From positions 1 through 12,925 of the forward strand of contig CAYJNG010000070.1 in the NCBI GenBank assembly GCA_964371505.1: a DNA stretch of 12,925 bases. The letters run 5' to 3'. The notes beneath the pieces are model-generated. The model was not told the origin of the DNA and did not search any database. It worked only from the letters and a program-made list of their open reading frames with translations. Every line of letters starts with the position of its first letter. Position 1 is the stretch's first letter. The translations under genes were made by a program, and so were the position numbers. This DNA comes from CAYJAD01 sp964371505. GTDB lineage: Bacteria > Desulfobacterota > Desulfovibrionia > Desulfovibrionales > Desulfovibrionaceae. Shown one piece after another: positions 6,093 to 12,925 of this stretch.

Positions 6093-7437
6093 AAATTTTG
6101 TTATTTTTGGCGGTACGGGAGATTTAAGCTACCGTAAGCTTATGCCTGCGCTTTTTAACCTTTATAAAAGGGGAAAATTGGGGCAGGGAGATCGCATTTT
6201 AGCCATTGGCCGCCGAGAATATAGCACTGCAGCGTATACGGATATTATCACAGAATGGATAAAGCAGTTTGCGCGCTATGAAAAGAGTGAACAGGATTTG
6301 CAAGAATTTTTTAAGCATATTCATTATGTTAAAATGGATTTTACAAAAGTGGATGCGTACAAAAATCTTGAAGCGTTGCTAACACAAAAGGCTTCGGATA
6401 CGCATATTTTCTATTTTGCTGTGGCTCCAAAGTTTTTTGAAGATATCAGCCAAGGGCTTGAAACGCTCTCTTCACTCAAGCATAAGCGTATAGTATTAGA
6501 AAAACCCTTTGGTGAAACCTTAGAAAGGGCTGAAAAGCTCAGTATTCATCTTGAAGAAACTTTTGGGCGTGAAAATATTTATCGCATTGACCATTACTTA
6601 GGTAAGGAAATGGTGCGCTCCATTACTACAATACGCGCTACAAACCCTCTCTTTAGGTATGGGTGGAACAAGGACAATATTGAAAAAGTTTCCATTGCTG
6701 CTTTAGAAGAAGTGGGCGTGGGATCCCGTGGTGGTTACTATGATGAAGCCGGCGCCATGAAAGATATGGTACAAAATCATCTTATGCAAATTCTCACCCT
6801 TGTGGCCATGGAGTTACCTCAGTCTATGGACGATATGCAAAGCTTGCAAAGTAATCAAGAAGCTGTTCTTACGCATTTACGCCCCTTGGAGCTTGTGAAT
6901 ATACAAGAAGATGTTATTTTGGCACAATATTCCGGCTATACAGACGAGGAAAATATTGCCTCAAATTCACGCACAGAAACCTACGCACAATGCAGAATTT
7001 TTATTGATAACGAGCGCTGGGAAAACGTGCCATTCATTCTAACAACAGGTAAAAAATTAGCTGCGAGATCCATGGAGGTCTGCATAGCATTTAAAGCTGT
7101 GGGGGGAGCACCAGCCAATAGTTTAACTTTGGAAGTGCAGCCGCGTGAGGGAGTAAAGTTTTCCTTTAATATTAAAAAGCCCGGCGAAGAAAATACGATT
7201 ATTCCTGTGCAGATGGATTTTTGCCAAAGCTGCAATGCGAACCTTACTCGTAATAGCCCAGAAGCCTATGAGCGTTTGCTTGATGCCGTTCTTCAAGAGG
7301 ATGGTACGTGGTTTTCTACGTGGAAACAAATTGCTGCCAGTTGGCGTTATATTGAAGGTTTAAAACAGGAGCATCAGCGCGCGGGTCTCCCTCTATTACT
7401 GTATGAGGCCGCAAGTCATGGGCCTAAGCCTTTGTAG
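6073..7437 (+). CDS. zwf: Glucose-6-phosphate 1-dehydrogenase
   Basis: G6PD oxidises glucose 6-phosphate to 6-phosphogluconolactone and reduces NADP, the entry step of the oxidative pentose phosphate pathway. The 454-residue product is somewhat shorter than the usual 480-510 but has all landmarks. The Rossmann motif FGGTGDLSYRKL is at 12-23, EKPFG with Lys144 at 143-147, and the substrate signature RIDHYLGKE at 171-179. The likely catalytic base is His236 in QNHLMQ, and the RWENVPFILTTGKKL strand is at 315-329. The frame is open 16 codons further upstream, but the ATG at 6073, with AAAGGA about ten bases before it, gives the normal N-terminus. It overlaps the end of gnd by 20 nt. No gene for the lactonase (pgl) that links the two enzymes is adjacent. 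Confidence 0.95.
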   Translation: MSGKNTRNFVIFGGTGDLSYRKLMPALFNLYKRGKLGQGDRILAIGRREYSTAAYTDIITEWIKQFARYEKSEQDLQEFFKHIHYVKMDFTKVDAYKNLEALLTQKASDTHIFYFAVAPKFFEDISQGLETLSSLKHKRIVLEKPFGETLERAEKLSIHLEETFGRENIYRIDHYLGKEMVRSITTIRATNPLFRYGWNKDNIEKVSIAALEEVGVGSRGGYYDEAGAMKDMVQNHLMQILTLVAMELPQSMDDMQSLQSNQEAVLTHLRPLELVNIQEDVILAQYSGYTDEENIASNSRTETYAQCRIFIDNERWENVPFILTTGKKLAARSMEVCIAFKAVGGAPANSLTLEVQPREGVKFSFNIKKPGEENTIIPVQMDFCQSCNANLTRNSPEAYERLLDAVLQEDGTWFSTWKQIAASWRYIEGLKQEHQRAGLPLLLYEAASHGPKPL

Positions 7438-7446
7438 GTTTAGGTA

Positions 7447-8412
7447 TTATACAAAAAAGCATCGCGCTTTATGACCGTTTTCTTTTGCAGTAAAAGGTGG
7501 TTCTTGTTGCGTGCATTGCTCTTTTGCCAAAGAGCAACGCGGGTGAAATCTGCAACCTTGTGGCATGCGTTGCGGCGCAGGGACGGTGCCCTCAATGGTG
7601 GGGAGGCGTTTTTGCTCCATGGCATGTCTGGTGGGGGAGGCGTGGAGCAAACCTTGCGTATAGGGGTGTAAAGGCCTTTGCAATATATCGTGCACTGTGC
7701 CGTATTCTACCATTTGGCCGGCGTACATAACGCCCACCTTATGCGCCATTTGCGCCACTACGCCTAAATCGTGCGTGATAAGTAAAACGCCACGCTTTTC
7801 TTCCAAGGCAAGCTTTTGTAAAAGTTGTAAAATTTGCCACTGAATAGTGACGTCTAAAGCCGTGGTAGGTTCATCGGCTAAAAGTAGGGATGGTGTGCAA
7901 GCCAATGCCATGGCTATGACTATACGCTGACGCATACCGCCACTGAGCTGATGCGGATAGTCATTGTAGCGGCTTTCGGGGGCAGGTATACCTACGAGTT
8001 TAAACAATTCTAAAACACGCTCTTTAGCTTGCGCTTGAGTATAGCTACCGTGTAAGGGTAAATGCTCTGCACATTGGTCCCCCACACGAAATACAGGGTT
8101 TAAGGCAGTCATGGGTTCTTGGAAAATCATGCCCATTTCTTGCCCGCGCTGCTTTTGCATTTCTTTTTCAGATAAGGAAAAAAGATCTTTCCCTTGTAGA
8201 AGTACACGTCCTGATAAGCTGGTATTTTCCGGTGTAAGTCGCAAGAGCGCTTTGGCTGTGAGGCTTTTTCCGCAGCCGGATTCTCCCACCAAGCAAAATA
8301 TTTCCCCTGCGGCAATGGAAAAATTTATGCCAGACACAGCGGCATAGGACGCACTTTCTGTATGAAATGTGACCCTAAGGTCATGTACTTCTAAAAGGTG
8401 TTGTTTTTGCAT
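7447..8412 (-). CDS. OppD/DppD-type peptide ABC transporter ATP-binding protein
   Basis: This is an ABC ATPase that would power import of peptides, or possibly nickel or other substrates, at the inner membrane. With the ATG at 8412 it has 321 residues. Walker A GESGCGKS is at 43-50, Q-loop Gln98, signature LSGGM at 156-160, Walker B LLLADE at 176-181 and H-loop His214. The C-terminal oligopeptide-transporter extension (HPYTQGLL at 249-256) ends with Cys287, 293, 300 and 318, the cysteine set reported to hold an Fe-S cluster in some DppD proteins. An earlier ATG at 8439 would add nine residues but overlaps the upstream gene. The chosen ATG lies one base after that gene's stop. No permease, binding protein or OppF partner lies in the window, and the gene is last in its operon, so its partners must be elsewhere. 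Confidence 0.93.
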   Translation of the reverse strand: MQKQHLLEVHDLRVTFHTESASYAAVSGINFSIAAGEIFCLVGESGCGKSLTAKALLRLTPENTSLSGRVLLQGKDLFSLSEKEMQKQRGQEMGMIFQEPMTALNPVFRVGDQCAEHLPLHGSYTQAQAKERVLELFKLVGIPAPESRYNDYPHQLSGGMRQRIVIAMALACTPSLLLADEPTTALDVTIQWQILQLLQKLALEEKRGVLLITHDLGVVAQMAHKVGVMYAGQMVEYGTVHDILQRPLHPYTQGLLHASPTRHAMEQKRLPTIEGTVPAPQRMPQGCRFHPRCSLAKEQCTQQEPPFTAKENGHKARCFFV

Positions 8413-8413
8413 A

Positions 8414-9865
8414 CTACTTTTCCCAGAATTTTTTTTCATTTTTCTTGGAAGGCTTTATTACTTTTTTCTTTTTTTCTGTATTGCGGTGCGACCTGTCAGA
8501 TTTTTTTCCATGAGCATCAGCGTATCTATCATCGTTGCCATAAGAGGAGTACGTTCTTTCTGCAGAGGAATCTCTATGGCGCTGCGGATAAGGGCTGCGA
8601 GAGTCATGCGCTTCTCGTGAAAAACGCTGCCCTTGTGTGTCTCTTCTTTCAAAGCCTTGCTCTCGCGGTGCGTAGTAGCTTTCTTCTACTTTTTCACGGT
8701 GCTCTAAGATAAAAGCACCGGATTTTTTATCGGTGGCGCTGTCTTCCGTGGGAGGTGTTATGCGCACCAATGCACCGGAAGGCAGACTTTGTGCTTTGCC
8801 AAGTAAGGCAAGGCCTTGTGCAGCACAGGCATAACGGGCAAAACCTGCTAGCCCAGGCACACGAAAGGGCGCAGAAATAATACGCGCTTCATCTAATGGT
8901 GTATCAACATTTTCTTCTGCGTCTCTTAGGCTTTTTAAGAGCACAAAGGAGAGGCTTAAGGCATCCTTACGCAAGTTAGCTTTAGCAGAAAGATCTGTAA
9001 GCCAATGCGGCGCCCCTTGAATATCAAAGGTAAAGTGACACCATGTGCGTGTTTCATCTAAAGGACATTCATGGGCATGGGCACAGGGGCTGAGCGGCAT
9101 TAAATCATAAGACTGCGCCACTTCACGTAAAGTAACAATGGTTTTGCCGCCAAGTCGGGTGCCGGGTTCCACAAAAAGTAAGCGTGCATCGGGTGCGTTA
9201 ATGGTGCTTAAGAGCTTACCCATAACTTCCTCAAGGCGATCTTCTGTGCTTTGGTCATGGCGCCCTTTGAGCTCATTGCACACATTGGCTGCGGTAATAA
9301 GCCATGGAATTCCTTCTGTTTTATGAATTTCTGCTGCTGTGCCTTCCAGATGACAACGACGCGTGACTATGCGCCATGGGCTGTCTTTGCCCGCAAGCTC
9401 TTCAAAAATCCTTTGTCCGGCGCCAAGAGGGTGCGGTGAAATATCCGTACACACTACCGTAAGCGGGATTTTACGCCATGCTGGTTTGGCTAGCCATAGG
9501 GCAATGGGAAGCGATAAGGGGCCGCTGCCCATATCTGCAAAAATACGTGGTACAGCAGGGCCGCCTTTTTTTATGGGCATGGGGGTAGGCTCTGGTAAGT
9601 CTAGGCCGTGCAAAAGACGTGCTAAGCGAATAATATTCCATGGTAAAAAATACCATACATAGGCCGAGGTAAAGCGCGGTGCAGACCAGTAAGGCTGCTG
9701 CAAAAGCCCACGCTCCGATGTGAGGCGCGTGGAAAGCTCTTCTATGGCATCAGGTAAAAGAACCTTATGCTTTGCTTGCATAGGCATGGCTGCTTGCAAT
9801 ACGCGAGGAAAATTTTGTAAAGATTCACGTATATGATGGGGCAGTGGAGGAAAGAGTTCTTGCAT
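8414..9865 (-). CDS. Rsm22-family small-ribosomal-subunit protein (methyltransferase fold) with a charged C-terminal tail
   Basis: Rsm22/METTL17 proteins have a class I methyltransferase fold, bind the small ribosomal subunit and act in its assembly. In this 483-residue protein the SAM-type motif FADMGSGPLSLPIALWLA is at 109-126, NVCNELKGR at 194-202 and LLFVEPGTRLGGK at 229-241. Cys261, Cys267 and Cys276 (PCAHAHECPL and TWCHF) plus Cys347 have the spacing of the METTL17 four-cysteine [4Fe-4S] site. From about residue 390 the protein turns into a low-complexity tail rich in Arg, Ser, Lys, Asp and Tyr, ending in Lys-rich sequence (464-483), probably disordered and RNA-binding. An AGGA six bases before the ATG lies within the end of the preceding gene, two bases away, so co-translation is likely. 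Whether it still methylates RNA cannot be told. Confidence 0.85.
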   Translation of the reverse strand: MQELFPPLPHHIRESLQNFPRVLQAAMPMQAKHKVLLPDAIEELSTRLTSERGLLQQPYWSAPRFTSAYVWYFLPWNIIRLARLLHGLDLPEPTPMPIKKGGPAVPRIFADMGSGPLSLPIALWLAKPAWRKIPLTVVCTDISPHPLGAGQRIFEELAGKDSPWRIVTRRCHLEGTAAEIHKTEGIPWLITAANVCNELKGRHDQSTEDRLEEVMGKLLSTINAPDARLLFVEPGTRLGGKTIVTLREVAQSYDLMPLSPCAHAHECPLDETRTWCHFTFDIQGAPHWLTDLSAKANLRKDALSLSFVLLKSLRDAEENVDTPLDEARIISAPFRVPGLAGFARYACAAQGLALLGKAQSLPSGALVRITPPTEDSATDKKSGAFILEHREKVEESYYAPREQGFERRDTQGQRFSREAHDSRSPYPQRHRDSSAERTYSSYGNDDRYADAHGKKSDRSHRNTEKKKKVIKPSKKNEKKFWEK

Positions 9866-9867
9866 AA

Positions 9868-11583
9868 TTATCCTATAAAAGAAAAGCTCATGTGTTGTAG
9901 GAACTTTTCCGTAAAGTGTTCGTCTTCAGTAAGATTTACCAAGCTGCAGGTCTTGCTCCATTGCAAAAGTTCCTGACGTAAGGTTGTGTCTAGAAGTAAA
10001 AATTTTGCGCCCTCAAGGGCCAGATTACCCACAGGGCTAATGCGCGGCCCCATACCTTGAGGCACAAAACCTAAGCCTTCAAGGTCTTGAACGTTCACAT
10101 ATGTGCCCATGGCCCCTGCAAGATATATATGTTTTACCGCAGAAGGGGCAAGCCCTGCATGTTTAAGCAAATAAGACATGGCTAAAGAAAACGCAGCTTT
10201 CACTTTAAGAATTTCTTCCACATCCATGGCGCTTAACCACATGGGGGTGTTACTTAGTGCAGGCCATAGCTGTAAACGCTGCTCTTCCTCTTGTAGCATA
10301 AGCTGCTGTGCAATTTTTTTGGCAAAGGGAGAACGCAAGTGAGCGGCATTGGCAGTGAACACACCATGGGTGGTGAGCACTCCTACCTTTAATAGGGCGT
10401 GAAGTAAAGACAAATAACCGGTGCCACATAACTTTTGCGGTGCGTCATGGGCTATGGTTTGTGGTATAAGCCCTTGAGCGCCCAGTTGTACGGCATTTAC
10501 AATGCCTGGGCTTGCATCGGCCATGTGTCCATGGGCAAGGCCAATACCTTCTAAAGATGGCCCCATGGGTACAGAAGTAATGTAGGCTTTTTCAGGGCTT
10601 AAGGCTAAGATAAATTCACCATTGGTGCCAAGGTCAGCCAATATAAAAGGGTAGTCTACGTGCTTGTTTGCTTTTTGTTTTGCTAAAAAATAGGCGTAGC
10701 CGGCGCTGATGTCCCCGCCCACAAAGGGGGCCAATTGTACGGGGATGTACATGGGGGGCAGATGTTGTATATGCGCTGTACTATTTCCTTGCAAAGGCAG
10801 CGCGTAAGGAGCATACGCAAGACTTGTTATATCTTTTTCAAGTAAAATTGCCGTCATGGCTGTATTGGCCGCAAGGCAAATTTCCTCAATAGTATAGTCT
10901 GGTAAGGAGGTTATAATATTTTGTAATGCTGTGCTTACCAATGCGGCCAAGGTTTTTTTGCCTTGCGCATGCATGGCATATTGTAAGCGTGAAATGACAT
11001 CTGCTCCGGCGCCCATTTGCGGGTTAAGCATGCTACCTTGTGTCAGAACAGCCCCTTCAAGGCTAATGAGTTGCCAACAAAGAGAGGTGGTGCCAAGGTC
11101 CACAGCAAGTTTGGCAGGCAGGGGAGCTTGCTCATGCTTTGTACAATGCTTATTTTCTTGTTGTTCAAGAGTTTTATATTTTGCCGCATATGTAGGCACT
11201 TCAAGCTCAATTATGCCGGTGGCGGCAAAGGTAGGCATGGTGGCATGTGCCTGCGCTAAAAGGCTTTGCACAGTATGACGACAGGCAAGGCGCCAGCCTG
11301 CGCTATGCTCCTGTGGGGGTAATATTTTTCTCTCACTCTCTGTGACAAGCGGGGGCGCAGTATGAAAACGTACCTTGCATGCACCGCAGCGCCCAAGACC
11401 TGAGCATAAGGGAGGCGGCGTAAGCTTACCCGAAAGCCATAAAATCTGTGCTAGTGTTTGCTGCTTATCCAAAGTAGAAAAGCTGATGCTGGTAAGAGGA
11501 GCATTTGCCTGTGTGATGTGTAAGGTGTAGCTTTCATGCGTTTTAGGCATATTTGTAGGGGGCTGCTGTGTGCTTGTATCCAT
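9868..11583 (-). CDS. ASKHA-domain/DUF4445 protein with N-terminal [2Fe-2S] ferredoxin domain (corrinoid-activator type)
   Basis: Proteins of this architecture, typified by RACo, use ATP to drive reductive reactivation of corrinoid methyltransferase proteins. The 571-residue product has a ferredoxin-like domain with Cys60, Cys66, Cys69 (CSGLGRCGACKVRF) and Cys101 (RLACRHTV), the C-x5-C-x2-C...C pattern of a [2Fe-2S] site. The ASKHA ATPase part shows AVDLGTTSL (160-168), MLNPQMGAGADVISRL (185-200), AANTAM (238-243), FVGGDISAGY (287-296), ADLGTNGEF (316-324) and YLAGAMGTYV (487-496). The frame stays open to 11772, but the extra 63 codons look non-coding and contain both the promoter and intergenic DNA. 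The ATG at 11583 has no ribosome binding site and lies six bases after a -10 box, suggesting a leaderless mRNA. No corrinoid protein or methyltransferase gene is in the window, so the partner is unknown. Confidence 0.88.
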   Translation of the reverse strand: MDTSTQQPPTNMPKTHESYTLHITQANAPLTSISFSTLDKQQTLAQILWLSGKLTPPPLCSGLGRCGACKVRFHTAPPLVTESERKILPPQEHSAGWRLACRHTVQSLLAQAHATMPTFAATGIIELEVPTYAAKYKTLEQQENKHCTKHEQAPLPAKLAVDLGTTSLCWQLISLEGAVLTQGSMLNPQMGAGADVISRLQYAMHAQGKKTLAALVSTALQNIITSLPDYTIEEICLAANTAMTAILLEKDITSLAYAPYALPLQGNSTAHIQHLPPMYIPVQLAPFVGGDISAGYAYFLAKQKANKHVDYPFILADLGTNGEFILALSPEKAYITSVPMGPSLEGIGLAHGHMADASPGIVNAVQLGAQGLIPQTIAHDAPQKLCGTGYLSLLHALLKVGVLTTHGVFTANAAHLRSPFAKKIAQQLMLQEEEQRLQLWPALSNTPMWLSAMDVEEILKVKAAFSLAMSYLLKHAGLAPSAVKHIYLAGAMGTYVNVQDLEGLGFVPQGMGPRISPVGNLALEGAKFLLLDTTLRQELLQWSKTCSLVNLTEDEHFTEKFLQHMSFSFIG

Positions 11584-11589
11584 ATATAT

Positions 11590-11618
11590 ACTATAACGCG
11601 CCCTTAATGTAAGGTCAA
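11590..11618 (-). promoter_or_regulatory. Predicted promoter of the ASKHA-Rsm22-ABC operon, giving a leaderless transcript
   Basis: On the minus strand there is a TTGACC -35 box (11613-11618), a 17-bp spacer and a TATAGT -10 box (11590-11595). Only six bases (ATATAT) separate the -10 box from the ATG at 11583, so transcription should start at or beside the A of the start codon. The -35 context TTGACCTTA is the same as in the divergent fliM promoter. Confidence 0.65.
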
Positions 11619-11643
11619 ACTTTCCCCTTACGAAAAGTAAAAA

Positions 11644-11710
11644 TGTTTTTTTGACAAAAGTAAGGGTATATTTTTTGCATTTACGCAGTGAGGTTTGTGT
11701 TTTTTTGACA
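11644..11710 (+). repeat. Direct repeat TGTTTTTTTGACA, two copies
   Basis: The 13-base sequence TGTTTTTTTGACA occurs at 11644-11656 and 11698-11710, 54 bases apart. Each copy is followed by AAAAG or CAAG. Both lie between the divergent promoters. They contain TTGACA, but neither has a -10 box at the right distance, so they may be regulator or upstream-element sites rather than promoters. Confidence 0.5.
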
Positions 11711-11753
11711 CAAGAGACTCTAGCCAGTGTTGCGCAGAACTTGTATAAAATTA

Positions 11754-11782
11754 TTGACCTTAAAAGCAACACCGCCTAGAAT
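11754..11782 (+). promoter_or_regulatory. Predicted fliM promoter (sigma-70 type)
   Basis: TTGACC (11754-11759), a 17-bp spacer and TAGAAT (11777-11782) precede fliM. Transcription would begin near 11789, giving a leader of about 27 bases that contains AAAGGG (11804-11809), six bases before the ATG. A sigma-70 rather than sigma-54 or sigma-28 promoter is notable for a flagellar gene. No GG-N10-GC sigma-54 element was seen. Confidence 0.65.
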
Positions 11783-11815
11783 AGCCAAGGTATTTTCAAA
11801 ACAAAAGGGTTTTCC

Positions 11816-12796
11816 ATGAATAAGATTTTGGCACAAGATGAAGTTGATGCTTTATTACGCGGCCTTTCCGGCGGCGAAATAGAAAGTGAAAATGATGCTC
11901 CTGAAGATGATTCAGGCATAGTTCCTTTTGATTTAGCCAATCAAGATCGTATCATTCGCGGGCGTATGCCTGTGCTTGAAATTGTAAACGATCGTTTTGC
12001 GCGTCTTTGTACCAACGCCCTTTCCAACTCCTTGCGTAAGCGTGTGGAGCTGAATCCTATTTCCATTGATATGGCAAAATTTGGTGAGTTTATTCGTGGC
12101 TTACCGGTGCCTACCAGTATTAATATTTTTAAAATGGATCCTTTGCGTGGCAATGCCATCATTGTTGTGGACTCACGCCTTGTTTTTGCCTTGGTGGAAA
12201 ACTTCTTTGGCGGTGCTGGTTCTACGCCTAAAATTGAAGGGCGCGAATTCACACGCATTGAGCAAGCCGTTGTGGATAAAATTATTAAAATTTCCCTTGA
12301 GACCTTAGAGGAATCTTGGCGTCCGGTGCATGATGTGAAGTTTGAAATGGTGCGCTCGGAAATTAACCCGCAATTTGCGGCCATTGTACCTCCTTCTGAC
12401 GTGGTGGTGGTTATTACCTTTGAAGTAGAGCTTGAAAATACCATAGGGTCCATGGTGGTATGCTTACCATATGCAACCATTGAACCCATCCGTTCTAAAT
12501 TGCACGCCAGCTTCCAAACAGAGCGTTTAGAAGTTGACCATGCTTGGGTGGCACGCTTAAAAGAACGCCTTATGGAAACACCCATAGAAATGAAAATTCA
12601 CTTTGGTAAAACCCAAATCACAGGTAATCAGCTTTTGCGTATGCAAACAGGGGATGTGCTTGTGCTTGATACCGATGTGGAGGATTTACTCCCTTGCACG
12701 GTGGCTGGCGTTACCAAATATTATGGGCTTGGCGGCACGGTAAAGTCTATGAAAGGCTTCCAAATAGTGAAGGAAATAGAGCCGCAATATACGTAG
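11816..12796 (+). CDS. fliM: Flagellar motor switch protein FliM
   Basis: FliM forms the C ring of the flagellar motor with FliG and FliN and binds phosphorylated CheY to switch rotation. The 326-residue length is normal. The N-terminal LAQDEVDALL (5-14) corresponds to the CheY-binding LSQ-EIDALL segment, followed by an acidic linker (21-33). The middle domain (about 40-230) has the conserved FFGGAG (130-135) that contacts FliG. The C-terminal SpoA domain (about 255-322) includes GDVLVLDTDVEDLLPCTVAG (279-298) and pairs with FliN. The ATG is supported by AAAGGG at 11804-11809. It has its own promoter and terminator, and no other flagellar gene is visible, so it appears monocistronic. There are no truncations. 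Confidence 0.97.
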   Translation: MNKILAQDEVDALLRGLSGGEIESENDAPEDDSGIVPFDLANQDRIIRGRMPVLEIVNDRFARLCTNALSNSLRKRVELNPISIDMAKFGEFIRGLPVPTSINIFKMDPLRGNAIIVVDSRLVFALVENFFGGAGSTPKIEGREFTRIEQAVVDKIIKISLETLEESWRPVHDVKFEMVRSEINPQFAAIVPPSDVVVVITFEVELENTIGSMVVCLPYATIEPIRSKLHASFQTERLEVDHAWVARLKERLMETPIEMKIHFGKTQITGNQLLRMQTGDVLVLDTDVEDLLPCTVAGVTKYYGLGGTVKSMKGFQIVKEIEPQYT

Positions 12797-12817
12797 GTAT
12801 ATTTTATAAAATCTCCT

Positions 12818-12848
12818 AAAAGGTGCGCTGTAAAGCGCGCCTTTTTTT
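12818..12848 (+). terminator. Rho-independent terminator after fliM
   Basis: AGGTGCGCT (12821-12829) and AGCGCGCCT (12834-12842) form a 9-bp stem with one G-U pair and a GTAA loop. It is preceded by AAA and followed by a T run to 12848. It lies about 25 bases after the fliM stop and closes the transcript. Confidence 0.93.
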
Positions 12849-12925
12849 ATGAAAATAAATAATGCTTTTTTAGATAGCTATATGTTTTATTTGTTTTTAC
12901 ATTAACACAATACTAGTACACAAGG
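12849..12925. other. AT-rich intergenic end of the window
   Basis: The last 77 bases are strongly A/T-rich, with no ORF, hairpin or recognisable promoter that can be supported. They presumably lie upstream or downstream of the next gene outside the window. Confidence 0.5.

Noticed and set aside
7430..7455. A bidirectional terminator between the convergent zwf and OppD genes
   Set aside because: Only a 6-bp TTTGTA/TACAAA repeat with a 12-14-base loop and no G/C core is present, which is too weak to call.
11651..11710. TTGACA boxes in the direct repeats as promoters
   Set aside because: No acceptable -10 box lies 16-18 bases downstream of either copy.
11584..11772. A 63-codon N-terminal extension of the ASKHA protein
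   Set aside because: The translated extension is unlike the family and covers the intergenic region, including the operon's own promoter. The ferredoxin domain needs no such extension.
11941..12585. A 214-codon open frame antisense to fliM
   Set aside because: It is a shadow of a conserved gene, with a Ser/Thr/Arg-rich composition typical of an antisense frame and no family resemblance.

Overview
This window looks like a chromosomal segment from a motile, diderm bacterium of moderately low GC. It carries a flagellar switch gene (fliM), an ASKHA/DUF4445 ferredoxin-ATPase of the corrinoid-activator type, a bacterial Rsm22-family protein, and a trpEGD order with separate trpE and trpG. That combination best fits Desulfobacterota, probably a Desulfovibrionaceae-like lineage. 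This assignment is inference from gene content, not a database match.

Layout from left to right. Positions 1-2563 hold the start of a tryptophan operon on the minus strand: promoter, leader peptide, attenuator, trpE, trpG (7-nt overlap with trpE) and the first 100 codons of trpD, cut by the window edge. The leader peptide has three Trp codons (W-L-W-W). A 17-bp hairpin followed by a U tract lies directly before the trpE ribosome binding site, and a plausible antiterminator lies between them, so classical ribosome-mediated attenuation is readable from the sequence. Positions 2564-2889 are an AT-rich divergent intergenic region with several inverted repeats. An LD-carboxypeptidase of the S66/MccF-like type (2890-3882, plus strand) follows. 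Positions 3883-4682 are about 800 bases without a convincing intact gene. They include two hairpins and a 100-N assembly gap whose two edges carry the same 18 bases, so the neighbouring contigs may simply overlap there.

Positions 4683-7437 (plus strand) hold gnd and zwf, overlapping by 20 nt. They encode the two NADP-dependent oxidative pentose-phosphate dehydrogenases; no lactonase gene is present in the window. Convergent to them, with a 9-base gap, is a minus-strand operon at 11583-7447: ASKHA/ferredoxin protein, Rsm22-family protein, then an OppD-type ABC ATPase, with 2-nt and 1-nt gaps. Its promoter places the transcription start on or next to the ATG of the first gene, so the mRNA is probably leaderless. 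All three products contain cysteine sets expected to hold iron-sulfur clusters. Divergent from this operon, fliM (11816-12796) has its own sigma-70-type promoter and a strong terminator and appears monocistronic.

Most genes are recognisable housekeeping families. The most informative items are the trp attenuator, the leaderless-promoter candidate, the mixed iron-sulfur-themed operon and the suspicious assembly gap. I did not find a clearly novel defence or mobile system.
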